IMG/VR virus record: IMGVR_UViG_3300034066_000667
Location: 1-24,768 of that record
Source of the DNA: a virus
Direction: 5' to 3' (one strand)
DNA length: 24,768 nucleotides
Shown here: positions 9,389 through 15,659 of the stretch, piece after piece
Numbering within the stretch: the first letter of the stretch is position 1
Layout: each line of letters opens with the position of its first letter
Made by a program: the position numbers and the translations under genes
The notes under the pieces: generated by a model
Told to the model about the DNA's origin: nothing
The model's database searches: none
What the model saw: only the letters and a program-made list of their open reading frames with translations

Positions 9389-11131
9389 TTATCCTCCTAG
9401 TCCTGCTAACATTGTTGCTAAATCTGCTGGGGGTGCTGCTTGTTGAGGGACTCCACCAGAAGGTTGTCCAGGAGCGGCTGGGGATTGGGGAGCCTGCTCA
9501 ACTGGGCCTTGTGTGCCTGGTGGAGCCATCTCTGGCTGTGCTGGTTGTTCAGGCTGTTGAGGCGGCGTGAACACTGCCAACGCAGCATCCTGTATGTTTT
9601 CTCCCCGAGTGATGCGATCAATCACATCAGCAATATTCTTAATAAGCGGTGAAGGATCTGCTCCTTGCGCTGCCATTGCAGGGATTGCTTGTGCAGTTGC
9701 TGTAATGGCTTGCGTGAGATTATCTTGCATTTTTTCTACAGTAATGCGTGTTTCTTCCATGCTTGTATTAACATTCCATGGTAGTTCTCGACGAATAAAG
9801 TCTTTGGATACAAGGTCTGCACCTAGTGCTTGTAGTGAGAAGATCAATGCACGTGAAGGGTCTAATCCAGCCATCAAGCCATAACGAACTTCAATAGAAG
9901 TGTCGCCTTTTATGTCCTTGCTTGGCATGTACTTTAACTCGTACGGCGTACCCTGTGCTGTTCCTCTAACGCTCTTTTCCTTGTCGAAAAGAACTTCATC
10001 CATCTCAAACGCTATTTGAAGTACATCCTCGAACACCTCAGCAAGGATGGTTTGACCAGCCTTGATCTGAGAGTCGAAAGCACCAAGTAGCGCCTGGACA
10101 CCTTGACCAGTAATAATACTTGCGTCAATGTTTCCAGTTCTGCCCTCAGGATATCGAGCACCAAGTCGTAATTCTGATTGGAGTGCTGATTGCTCCTGGA
10201 AAGCAGCAGCGGGAATGTCCAAACGAACACGCCCGACACCTTGTGGTTGAGTTGTACGGATAACTGCATCAGGACCCATAGGTAGGTCTAATACATCGCT
10301 AGGTACAACAAGTGGCGCTTGAATTGACTTTTCAGCCGCTTCCATTGCCAAGTTAGCGAAACGTGCGCGAGCCATTTGTACATAGATCACGTCATCAAAT
10401 TGTCCGCGTGGTTCATCATCAATGCCAGGACGACGTGCAATACGCACAGTCATCTTGCCAAGAGGATTCTTTACGGTACTAAGAATTAAATTATTGTTGT
10501 TTGGAAGGAAAAGAACTGTCTGATCTTTATCCATGTACTTGATAAGTTCAATATCGTTGCCTGTGTTCTCACCAAAGCGACCAAGAATGTTGGTTGCAAA
10601 CTCTGGGAACTCATGTGCAAGTTCATTAGATGTTTTCTTGTAACGCTTAGCGTATGCTACGCAACGTCCAAAACGATCAAACTCTGGGTAAGATCCCATT
10701 GGATCTTCAACACGGATGAAAGGAATATCACCTTCAAAATCTGGCTCTACGTGGATTGGCAAGAATCCGTATGAGAAGTACCAATCTGCGCCCCAGTACA
10801 TCTGTGACTGGAGACGTGAGTTTGCAACATAGTTGTTGGCAATCATGCTTCGCTTATCAGCAAACTTACGAGCCTTCTCATCTGTAACCTTGACTGCGCC
10901 ACAGTTAAATGATGGAAGTGGGGCTAGAACTTCTGCAAGATCACGGGCTGCAACGTCGATAAAGTTAGCAACCATTGAGTATGGAAGTCCCTCAGGGAAC
11001 AAATCTGGAAAAATGCTAGCAATCTGACCTTTGCGAACAGCCTGAATCTGGGCCATACGAAAGTCACGCTCAGAATGCAAGCGCTTGAGATTCTCAACAC
11101 GCTTAGCGATTCTTTCAATGTCTAATGCCAT
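9389..11131 (-). CDS. Portal protein
   Basis: The protein forms the dodecameric ring at the capsid vertex through which DNA is packaged and ejected. The call rests on overall resemblance to actinophage portals: a helical N-terminus, the stretch YWGADWYFSYGFLPIHVEPD near 110-130, the segment VEDPMGSYPEFDRFGRCVAY, the late helical region with QVLLGAFDSQIKAG-like spacing, and the length of 580 residues. It also lies immediately after the terminase, the usual phage order. The last 75 residues are a Pro/Gln-rich tail (PPQQPEQPAQPEMAPPG and similar) that looks disordered. The ATG is three bases after the terminase stop. No adjacent protease or capsid gene is in view. Confidence 0.85.
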   Translation of the reverse strand: MALDIERIAKRVENLKRLHSERDFRMAQIQAVRKGQIASIFPDLFPEGLPYSMVANFIDVAARDLAEVLAPLPSFNCGAVKVTDEKARKFADKRSMIANNYVANSRLQSQMYWGADWYFSYGFLPIHVEPDFEGDIPFIRVEDPMGSYPEFDRFGRCVAYAKRYKKTSNELAHEFPEFATNILGRFGENTGNDIELIKYMDKDQTVLFLPNNNNLILSTVKNPLGKMTVRIARRPGIDDEPRGQFDDVIYVQMARARFANLAMEAAEKSIQAPLVVPSDVLDLPMGPDAVIRTTQPQGVGRVRLDIPAAAFQEQSALQSELRLGARYPEGRTGNIDASIITGQGVQALLGAFDSQIKAGQTILAEVFEDVLQIAFEMDEVLFDKEKSVRGTAQGTPYELKYMPSKDIKGDTSIEVRYGLMAGLDPSRALIFSLQALGADLVSKDFIRRELPWNVNTSMEETRITVEKMQDNLTQAITATAQAIPAMAAQGADPSPLIKNIADVIDRITRGENIQDAALAVFTPPQQPEQPAQPEMAPPGTQGPVEQAPQSPAAPGQPSGGVPQQAAPPADLATMLAGLGG

Positions 11132-11133
11132 CG

Positions 11134-13008
11134 TTATTCCTGTTCCTCACCAAACTCATAGTCATTGACATTGAGTACATAGCGTTCTTGTTGTTGTTTA
11201 CGAGTTGCCCATTTATTGGTTATATGGCTCTGATTAGTTCTACCGATTGAGATAACTTCTTTGGCGCGTAGTTCACAGAACCAGAGCGCCATCACACAGT
11301 CGGTCTTGCCTTTAGTATTAGGCTCCCAGGTTATTAATTGCTGGATCAGAGCCTTTATGCCCTCTGAACCTTCCACTGCTGGAAGTTCTAAGAGGTTATC
11401 GTTATTAAATGCTGTGCCACGCATAGTCCCAAAAAGACCTGACATGGCTGCTACACCGAATTGTGTATCCCATTTATTCTTACCAGTGAACTGACTCGAG
11501 AAGCGAACTCCTGCAGAGGCTAGGAACTGGCGTAGATCATCATCCAAAGCGTATGCTTTCTGATGCGCGTTGGTTTCAATTCTTAATTCTTGCGGTCTGT
11601 ACTTCTCAACCCAGTCCTGAATCAACTTCTGGATCTTCTGAGGAGTAGGATCGAACATATTTTCGACGTCAAGGATATACCTTTTGCGACTGTAACGATC
11701 TACTGTCATAACCACTGCTGCTGTATTACCAGTCATAGCAGGGTCTAGACCCATGATGGTGTACCAAGATCCCTTTTCAGTGGGATGTCCAGCGCTACCA
11801 GCCTTTAGGGGGCCACGCTTTCGCATCCTATTGATCGAACCTTGTACACAGACAGGGGCAAATATTGAGTCTTCTTGTACGTCCTGTTGCTGGTATACCA
11901 ACGCCCACGCACTTGGCGAGACTTCACTACGTCTACGGAATAATGCTCCCCCGTCCCATTTAGGATAGAGGCCATCTTCATCTGGTAAAATATCTTCATC
12001 TGAGCCCTCCCAAGGGATATGTGCTTTAGGCCATAGAGTAACCCAGTCTTTTGGGTTATCTGCGAACTCAAGTACTGCTGGCATTGAAAGGTAAGTGAAC
12101 GGTGACTTGCCACCAGTCCAGTGCTCAGGGTTTCTAATCTCTCGATAGAGGTCGTTAGCGGCGATACGTGTGCCTACGATCAACAACTTACCGTTATCAC
12201 CCAGACGAGTGACTACATCTCGCTGGAGCCAGAGGAGTTGCTTCTCCCACTCATGTGCGTTTGAAGTCGTAACAACGTCGTCCAGGATGATGAGGTTCGA
12301 ACGGGCTCCAGTAATCTGGCCACCAATACCGAGCGCTTGCACCGTCGGATCTTTTTCGGTAGAATCACGAGAAAGGTAAATGCGATCAGCCTTCCAAGTA
12401 TCCGCATCCTCTTTCCAGCCTCCTGCAGACCCATAGACTGCCTGTAACTTAGACCAACGCTCGTGGCTTAGTCGCTGCTTGATGGAGTAAAGATACTCCT
12501 TAGCGCGTTCCTGAGTCTTGGAAACGATGGTGATCTTAATGTTGGGATCCATGGCGATTCGGTACACACAGTAGTTGACCGTGATGACCGTCGACTTAGC
12601 ATGCTCGGGTGGGACGTTGATAAGCAGACGCTTCTTAGATGCAGGGTCATAGACCATCGACGAGTGAATGTAGGAAGGTTCCCGTCCTTCGAGCACGTCA
12701 ATCCAAGACCTGTGATGCTGGAAAATCGGCGAGTCAAGAAACTCACGGCTGAACTCCTCAAAGCCAATCTTGAACTTGGCATCCCCTGAAACTATACTTA
12801 AAGTCTTTTCGCCCTCTGATCGGGCCTTCTCAAGTTCTCTCATAAAGGCTGGGTCTTTGCGCCAGTCCTTCATGACATCTGGCTTACGTTCAGCCCTTGC
12901 TAATGCATCTGTAATATCTAAACCTTGGCGGACAAAATCTAAAACTTTTGCCTTTGCCTCTCTGAGAGCGACTACATTGTGGTGCTCTTTACCGCCCTTA
13001 GCAGCCAT
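11134..13008 (-). CDS. terL: Terminase large subunit with N-terminal helix-turn-helix
   Basis: The motor and nuclease that cuts concatemeric DNA and pumps it into the capsid. Visible motifs: Walker A at about 133-140 (PPEHAKST), Walker B at 239-244 (LIILDD), and an RNase H-like nuclease domain with the likely metal ligands D422 (GLDPAM), E478 (RIETN) and D570 (KTDCVMALWF). At 624 residues it is longer than most because residues about 20-65 form a helix-turn-helix-like segment (DITDALARAERKPDVMKDW), reminiscent of small terminase subunits. No separate small subunit gene is visible. The start has a strong ribosome binding site, GGAGGGG at 13020-13014. It is the first gene of the leftward virion operon. 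Confidence 0.95.
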   Translation of the reverse strand: MAAKGGKEHHNVVALREAKAKVLDFVRQGLDITDALARAERKPDVMKDWRKDPAFMRELEKARSEGEKTLSIVSGDAKFKIGFEEFSREFLDSPIFQHHRSWIDVLEGREPSYIHSSMVYDPASKKRLLINVPPEHAKSTVITVNYCVYRIAMDPNIKITIVSKTQERAKEYLYSIKQRLSHERWSKLQAVYGSAGGWKEDADTWKADRIYLSRDSTEKDPTVQALGIGGQITGARSNLIILDDVVTTSNAHEWEKQLLWLQRDVVTRLGDNGKLLIVGTRIAANDLYREIRNPEHWTGGKSPFTYLSMPAVLEFADNPKDWVTLWPKAHIPWEGSDEDILPDEDGLYPKWDGGALFRRRSEVSPSAWALVYQQQDVQEDSIFAPVCVQGSINRMRKRGPLKAGSAGHPTEKGSWYTIMGLDPAMTGNTAAVVMTVDRYSRKRYILDVENMFDPTPQKIQKLIQDWVEKYRPQELRIETNAHQKAYALDDDLRQFLASAGVRFSSQFTGKNKWDTQFGVAAMSGLFGTMRGTAFNNDNLLELPAVEGSEGIKALIQQLITWEPNTKGKTDCVMALWFCELRAKEVISIGRTNQSHITNKWATRKQQQERYVLNVNDYEFGEEQE

Positions 13009-13055
13009 TATAACCCCTCCATTAAACCCCTTGTATAAAATCCCCTTTATCGCTC

Positions 13056-13140
13056 GGCTCGCTCAGGCGAGCCTCGCTAACCCCTCGGGTTCGTGGCTGG
13101 CAATAAGCCAGCCTACACTATCGTTTCGGCTGTCTCAGCC
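13056..13140. other. Cluster of three stem-loops upstream of terminase
   Basis: Three inverted repeats lie within 85 bases: GGCTCGC/GCGAGCC with a 4-base loop (13056-13062, 13067-13073), GGCTGGC/GCCAGCC with a 5-base loop (13095-13101, 13107-13113), and GGCTG/CAGCC with a 3-base loop (13128-13132, 13136-13140). None has a T-run on either strand, so they are not ordinary terminators. They could be a structured leader of the terminase transcript, a packaging or cos-type site, or part of an origin. Confidence 0.6.
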
Positions 13141-13201
13141 AACCACTCACATCAAGATAGACTCACTCTGTAGGAGTCGTTCGTCTATATATACTAACCC
13201 G

Positions 13202-13229
13202 TTCAAAACGGAAATCCGAACGGTATAAT
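13202..13229 (+). promoter_or_regulatory. Candidate promoter with overlapping inverted repeat
   Basis: TTCAAA (13202-13207) and a perfect TATAAT (13224-13229) are separated by 16 bases. The inverted repeat CCGTTC/GAACGG (13199-13204 and 13218-13223) spans the whole -35 and spacer, as an operator would. The 10-base core CGGAAATCCG at its centre shares GGAAATCC with the palindrome family of the rightward block. The -35 match is only four of six, so this is a candidate only. Confidence 0.4.
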
Positions 13230-13235
13230 CTAGCA

Positions 13236-13380
13236 AATGTGATGTACTTCACTAACTTATATGTATAAAACGGACATTTCCCCCGTAAATACTGGAAAAA
13301 TATTGTAACGCGATAGTGTATTATACGACCAGCGGGAGTTATAAGCACTGGGGTCGCCCCAAGCGACTCGATGCTTTTTT
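13236..13380 (+). ncRNA. Candidate short transcript of about 145 bases
   Basis: The stretch from the predicted start of the TATAAT promoter to the end of the T-run of the 13345-13380 terminator contains no convincing gene. It holds only an eight-codon frame from ATG at 13242. A promoter-like signal and a rightward terminator enclosing a non-coding stretch, with a leftward operon behind them, suggest a small regulatory RNA or a leader peptide transcript. No family is recognised. The main evidence is the terminator, which has no other obvious transcript to end. Confidence 0.3.
13345..13380 (+). terminator. Rho-independent terminator
   Basis: GGGTCGC (13351-13357) pairs with GCGACTC (13363-13369, one G-U pair) across the loop CCCAA. 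After a small internal loop, GCA (345-347) pairs with TGC (372-374), directly followed by TTTTTT at 13375-13380. It points rightwards only. No gene precedes it on this strand. Confidence 0.7.
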
Positions 13381-13540
13381 CTTTCCGAGCCTTTAGACAA
13401 ATATCTTTTTGCTTGTAGCGTCAGGGCTATGCCCTGCCTCTGGCAAGTGAGGGTTTTAGTAACGCTCCGCGATTTAAGTACCGCCGAGGGTCTACCGCGA
13501 GCCCGTTTACGGGCGAGCGCGCCGAAATTTTACGCCTGAG

Positions 13541-13552
13541 AGTTTGTGTCGG
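13541..13552 (+). repeat. RGTTTGTGTYGG repeat, outlying left copy
   Basis: AGTTTGTGTCGG is identical to the copy at 14471-14482. It lies 59 bases before the first palindrome copy and marks the left edge of the repeat-bearing block. Confidence 0.6.
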
Positions 13553-13610
13553 GAGACTATCTGCTCAGGGGGCTGGCTGGCTGGCTGAGCGTGTTTTGAG
13601 CGTGGGATCT

Positions 13611-13626
13611 GTTTGGATTTCCAAAC
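13611..13626. repeat. GTTTGG-N4-CCAAAC palindrome, copy 1
   Basis: The sequence is GTTTGGATTTCCAAAC. It ends 20 bases upstream of the -35 box of promoter P1, a position suited to an activator or to an upstream operator. Confidence 0.85.
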
Positions 13627-13646
13627 GCTTTTGGGGTCTTGGGTAT

Positions 13647-13675
13647 TTGACTCTAGTTCTGATCTATGCAATAAT
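13647..13675 (+). promoter_or_regulatory. Promoter P1, strong sigma-70 type
   Basis: TTGACT (13647-13652), a 17-base spacer, then AATAAT (13670-13675): five of six matches in each hexamer. Transcription should begin near 13682. The leader carries the inverted repeat CAGGTC/GACCTG (13684-13689, 13699-13704) before the ribosome binding site GAAAGG at 13710-13715. It serves the 209-residue gene. Confidence 0.75.
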
Positions 13676-13723
13676 TCTCTCATCAGGTCGCAACGGGTGA
13701 CCTGCTCTTGAAAGGTAAGAATC

Positions 13724-14353
13724 ATGACAGAATCAAAGGCTCCACAAGGTAAGGCAGTTCCAGCGCTCGTTAAGGCTTACGCTCAACTCGTCACCACTGG
13801 CGATCAAGGCGTGCGCGAGTGGTTCCGTAAGGCTCAGAAAGTTTCCGTCCGCGATTTCGAGGCGACAATTCTTGAGGCTAAGCAGTTCGGCGAAGTTCGC
13901 GGAATCACCAAGAACTCTGCAAAGTTCGTGAAAGTTATCGTGGCCTCATTTGATCTTGAAGGCGCGGATAAGGTCTCGGTAATCGAGATTTCTAAGGTTG
14001 CTGAGATGGCTCAGCGTGCGGTCAAGGTGGACGGCGCTATCGCCATGATTGGTCTCTCAAAGGATTTTGACGAGTTCAAGGCTAATGCGGAATTGGCTCG
14101 TGACGCTAAGCCTAAGCGTAATAACACTGGCGCAGGTCGTAAGTCTGGCGAGGTCGAGGTTACTCTGAACGCTGACGGCCTAATCGCTCAAGCGCTCGAA
14201 GGTCTGCGCGATTTGGTGGACGTCACTGTTACCGACTTCGACTCCGCGTCTGATCTGATTAAACTCGTGAACCACCTCGTCACGACTTCACTCCATAACC
14301 AAGCGCTGAACGAGTCAGTCGAGCGCCATCCAGCGAAAGGCGCGACTGCCTAA
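13724..14353 (+). CDS. Unknown single-gene-unit protein, 209 residues
   Basis: I do not recognise this protein. Residues 1-125 form a mixed helical domain containing WFRKAQKVSVRDFEATILEA. A basic, Gly-rich linker at about 129-141 (KPKRNNTGAGRK) leads to a second small domain (143-195). There are no cysteines, signal peptide or membrane segments. The gene sits alone between strong promoter P1 and a strong terminator, so it is probably abundantly expressed, and it looks GC-richer than the flanking operons. Two palindrome copies flank the transcription unit. A nucleic-acid-binding or early take-over role is possible, but is inference from context and the basic linker. The start is fixed by GAAAGG eight bases upstream. 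Confidence 0.85.
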   Translation: MTESKAPQGKAVPALVKAYAQLVTTGDQGVREWFRKAQKVSVRDFEATILEAKQFGEVRGITKNSAKFVKVIVASFDLEGADKVSVIEISKVAEMAQRAVKVDGAIAMIGLSKDFDEFKANAELARDAKPKRNNTGAGRKSGEVEVTLNADGLIAQALEGLRDLVDVTVTDFDSASDLIKLVNHLVTTSLHNQALNESVERHPAKGATA

Positions 14354-14369
14354 GCACTGAAAGATCAAG

Positions 14370-14401
14370 CCCGTCACCCCTTCGGGGGTGGCGGGTTTTT
14401 T
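14370..14401 (+). terminator. Rho-independent terminator after the 209-residue gene
   Basis: An 11-base-pair stem with one T-G pair, CCCGTCACCCC (14370-14380) with GGGGTGGCGGG (14385-14395), closes the tetraloop TTCG and is followed by TTTTTT (14396-14401). It is one of the clearest terminators in the window and ends the P1 transcript. Confidence 0.93.
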
Positions 14402-14434
14402 CTATGCTCCGATTTTTTCTGTGCTCCGAAATCC

Positions 14435-14450
14435 GTTTGGATTTCCAAAC
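14435..14450. repeat. GTTTGG-N4-CCAAAC palindrome, copy 2
   Basis: GTTTGGATTTCCAAAC lies 34 bases after the terminator T-run. It overlaps a second palindrome (GAAATCC/GGATTTC) that extends to the left. Confidence 0.85.
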
Positions 14451-14470
14451 GGGCGCGGACGGGGCGCGAA

Positions 14471-14627
14471 AGTTTGTGTCGGCCAGCAATCGCGGAAGTT
14501 TGTGTTGGTTTGTGTCGGGGGTGGTGGTTCAGTCATTGTCGTCTATCAGAATCTACCCTAGCCCTAGCGGTCTTGGTTTGTGTCGGCGCACCCATTCCAG
14601 CCCCAGCCGTCCTTTGGTTTGTTTCGG
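14471..14627 (+). repeat. Cluster of five RGTTTGTGTYGG direct repeats
   Basis: The copies are at 14471-14482 (AGTTTGTGTCGG), 14497-14508 (AGTTTGTGTTGG), 14507-14518 (GGTTTGTGTCGG, overlapping by two bases), 14575-14586 (GGTTTGTGTCGG) and 14616-14627 (GGTTTGTTTCGG, one mismatch). The last two are extended to 19-base near-repeats sharing TGG before and CGCACC after. All are in the same orientation. Iteron-like behaviour is suspected only from arrangement. Confidence 0.7.
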
Positions 14628-14654
14628 CGCACCAGATCCAGTGGTCATGCTCAT

Positions 14655-14683
14655 TTGACTTAGGGTAGCCCATGCCGTAAAAT
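14655..14683 (+). promoter_or_regulatory. Promoter P2, strong sigma-70 type
   Basis: TTGACT (14655-14660), a 17-base spacer, then TAAAAT (14678-14683). It has the same -35 hexamer and spacing as P1. Transcription should begin near 14690, which places palindrome copy 3 at about +28 to +43, inside the leader. It drives the chain of genes starting at 14753. Confidence 0.75.
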
Positions 14684-14716
14684 AGGTTATGCACGGGCAA
14701 AGTCTGCCCTCGCACT

Positions 14717-14732
14717 GTTTGGATTTCCAAAC
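14717..14732. repeat. GTTTGG-N4-CCAAAC palindrome, copy 3
   Basis: GTTTGGATTTCCAAAC lies in the P2 leader, 20 bases before the ATG at 14753, and is followed by the ribosome binding sequence GAAAGG. As RNA it could form a 6-base-pair hairpin with a 4-base loop just before the ribosome binding site. Confidence 0.87.
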
Positions 14733-14752
14733 GCTAGATGAAAGGTAGTTAA

Positions 14753-14890
14753 ATGGATAAGTACGAAGTGTTCGAGAAACTAGCAGATCAGTACAAGAGA
14801 GGACTTCTCACCAATGATGAGTTCTGGGCTGAGGTCAGAGAGCGCGATCTTATGGACAAGATCGGCATTAACGAAGGGATGGCAAGATAA
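14753..14890 (+). CDS. Small unknown protein, 45 residues
   Basis: The sequence begins MDKYEVFEKLADQYKRGLLT and is predicted helical, charged and soluble, with no motif recognised. The ATG is preceded by GAAAGG, eight to ten bases upstream. It is the first gene after promoter P2, and its TAA abuts the ATG of the next gene. The phasing of helix-forming residues (FEKLADQYKRGLLTNDEFW) resembles short domains that bind other proteins, but no function is claimed. Confidence 0.7.
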   Translation: MDKYEVFEKLADQYKRGLLTNDEFWAEVRERDLMDKIGINEGMAR

Positions 14891-15061
14891 ATGATAGTTC
14901 TATCAGCATGGGATTTGGTCGCGCTTACCATAGCGCTCACCTCATCCCTAATCGTAGTAATCACCACCGCCGTTGCTAATCACCGACTCACCGAGTCAGT
15001 CCATTACTGGCGCGATGCTTACCTACAAGCCGAGCAAGATCTAAACAAGTCAGGGATGTAG
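14891..15061 (+). CDS. Small single-span membrane protein, 56 residues
   Basis: A hydrophobic segment at about residues 8-30 (DLVALTIALTSSLIVVITTA) forms one likely transmembrane helix. It is followed by a polar helix with aromatic and charged residues (HRLTESVHYWRDAYLQAEQD). The N-terminus carries no cleavable signal. It starts directly after the preceding stop. Such small membrane proteins in early phage blocks sometimes act on the host envelope or in exclusion; a holin role is possible but unsupported because no lysis partner is adjacent. Confidence 0.65.
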   Translation: MIVLSAWDLVALTIALTSSLIVVITTAVANHRLTESVHYWRDAYLQAEQDLNKSGM

Positions 15062-15063
15062 CC

Positions 15064-15324
15064 ATGATCTGCGACATTATCGAACGCATCAACATCAAGA
15101 AGGTTGATGAGTGCCTAGGTTCTGAGGTTCACTTAGATTCTAGTTACGCCACAATGCACCCTAACGCTGAACGCCTATACTGCCACATGTTTCATGTTAA
15201 AGGCCCGAAGTATCACAATGCGTTCTATGTCACCGACATGATCTGCGAGATGATACTTCACCCATCAGACATCAAGCGTCTATGGTCTGAGATGTGCCGT
15301 ACCCTAAATAGGCGCAGAAGGTAG
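15064..15324 (+). CDS. Unknown protein, 86 residues
   Basis: A compact protein with scattered Cys and His residues (C3, C17, C40, C61, C78 and several His) but no classical ribbon spacing. The C-terminus is basic (CRTLNRRRR). A ribosome binding sequence, AGGGATG, lies inside the end of the membrane protein gene. The stop at 15322-15324 precedes the next start by five bases, so it is part of the P2 operon. I do not recognise the family. Confidence 0.65.
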   Translation: MICDIIERINIKKVDECLGSEVHLDSSYATMHPNAERLYCHMFHVKGPKYHNAFYVTDMICEMILHPSDIKRLWSEMCRTLNRRRR

Positions 15325-15329
15325 TGATC

Positions 15330-15656
15330 ATGAACTTTCTATCTATCGAGAGGTTTATGGTTAATCAAGATCCACTCGCTGATGCTTCTGGATTGTCTTT
15401 CCAAGTCGGAGATACAGTCTCCAGTAGTACCACGCGTAACTGGAAGGTCGTAGCCTTCGCCGTCTCTCTAAATGGCATCTCATGTCTTTTAGAATATCCA
15501 TCCACCCAGACTTTCCGAGGTGACGAACCTTGGAAGGGTGATGGCTGGCAACATGGAACCAATGAAAGTGGGGAGTATGTTGTCCGTAGAGTGATGAAGT
15601 ACAAATCTCTCTATCTAACCGAGCGTTTGGATTTCCAAACAGAAACGAAAGGATAA
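15330..15656 (+). CDS. Unknown protein, 108 residues
   Basis: I chose the ATG at 15330 because AGAAGG sits eight bases upstream; an in-frame GTG at 15324 would be only two bases from that sequence. The protein has a beta-rich look (FQVGDTVSSSTTRNWKVVAF) and a Trp/Gly-rich middle (EPWKGDGWQHGTNESGEY), followed by VVRRVMKY. This suggests a small barrel or SH3-like fold, but no family is recognised. Palindrome copy 4 is inside its last codons (encoding RLDFQ), so the site also constrains the C-terminus. Confidence 0.7.
   Translation: MNFLSIERFMVNQDPLADASGLSFQVGDTVSSSTTRNWKVVAFAVSLNGISCLLEYPSTQTFRGDEPWKGDGWQHGTNESGEYVVRRVMKYKSLYLTERLDFQTETKG
15625..15640. repeat. GTTTGG-N4-CCAAAC palindrome, copy 4
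   Basis: GTTTGGATTTCCAAAC lies within the 3' end of the 108-residue gene and ends 19 bases before the amidoligase ATG. It is followed by the same GAAAGG ribosome binding sequence as copy 3. Confidence 0.87.
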
Positions 15657-15659
15657 ACA

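Larger units (their letters stand above)
13009..13723. other. 715-base intergenic region between divergent operons
   Basis: The region separates the leftward virion operon from the rightward block. From left to right it holds three strong hairpins (13056-13140), a possible promoter with an overlapping inverted repeat (13199-13229), a rho-independent terminator reading rightwards (13345-13380), and further short hairpins: CAGGGC/GCCCTG at 13422-13436 and GCCCG/CGGGC at 13501-13514. It also has one RGTTTGTGTYGG repeat (13541-13552), four tandem GGCT units (13571-13586), one palindrome copy (13611-13626), and promoter P1 (13647-13675). I found no convincing protein gene. I could not identify a confident promoter for the leftward operon, although weak candidates exist around 13262-13289. 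Confidence 0.7.
14402..14752. other. 351-base non-coding region with repeats and promoter P2
   Basis: The region contains two palindrome copies (14435-14450, 14717-14732), five RGTTTGTGTYGG-type repeats (14471-14627) and promoter P2 (14655-14683). The short frames that cross it lack ribosome binding sites and owe their residues to the repeats, so I treat it as non-coding. Clustered short direct repeats next to palindromes are typical of replication origins or repressor-binding regions. Confidence 0.6.

Noticed and set aside
12280-12300. TTCGAAC-like stretch resembling a tRNA T-loop
   Set aside because: Inside the terminase frame with no matching acceptor or anticodon stems.
13163-13348. 61-residue minus-strand frame in the intergenic region
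   Set aside because: Composition unlike a protein, no ribosome binding site, overlaps the likely promoter and terminator.
13571-13586. Four tandem GGCT units as a possible slippage or satellite locus
   Set aside because: Too short to be more than a local low-complexity tract; recorded within the intergenic entry.
13507-13725. 72-residue minus-strand frame across P1
   Set aside because: Overlaps the promoter and leader of the 209-residue gene and contains palindrome-derived residues (VWKSK).
14280-14489. 69-residue minus-strand frame through the terminator
   Set aside because: Shadow of the 209-residue gene end and terminator stem.
14402-14536. 44-residue minus-strand frame with PTQT repeats
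   Set aside because: No ribosome binding site; the apparent peptide repeat is just the complement of the DNA repeats, and it runs opposite to the terminator.
14404-14658. 84-residue plus-strand frame in the repeat region
   Set aside because: No ribosome binding site; residues arise from the palindrome and the RGTTTGTGTYGG repeats, and it crosses promoter P2 and the repeats.
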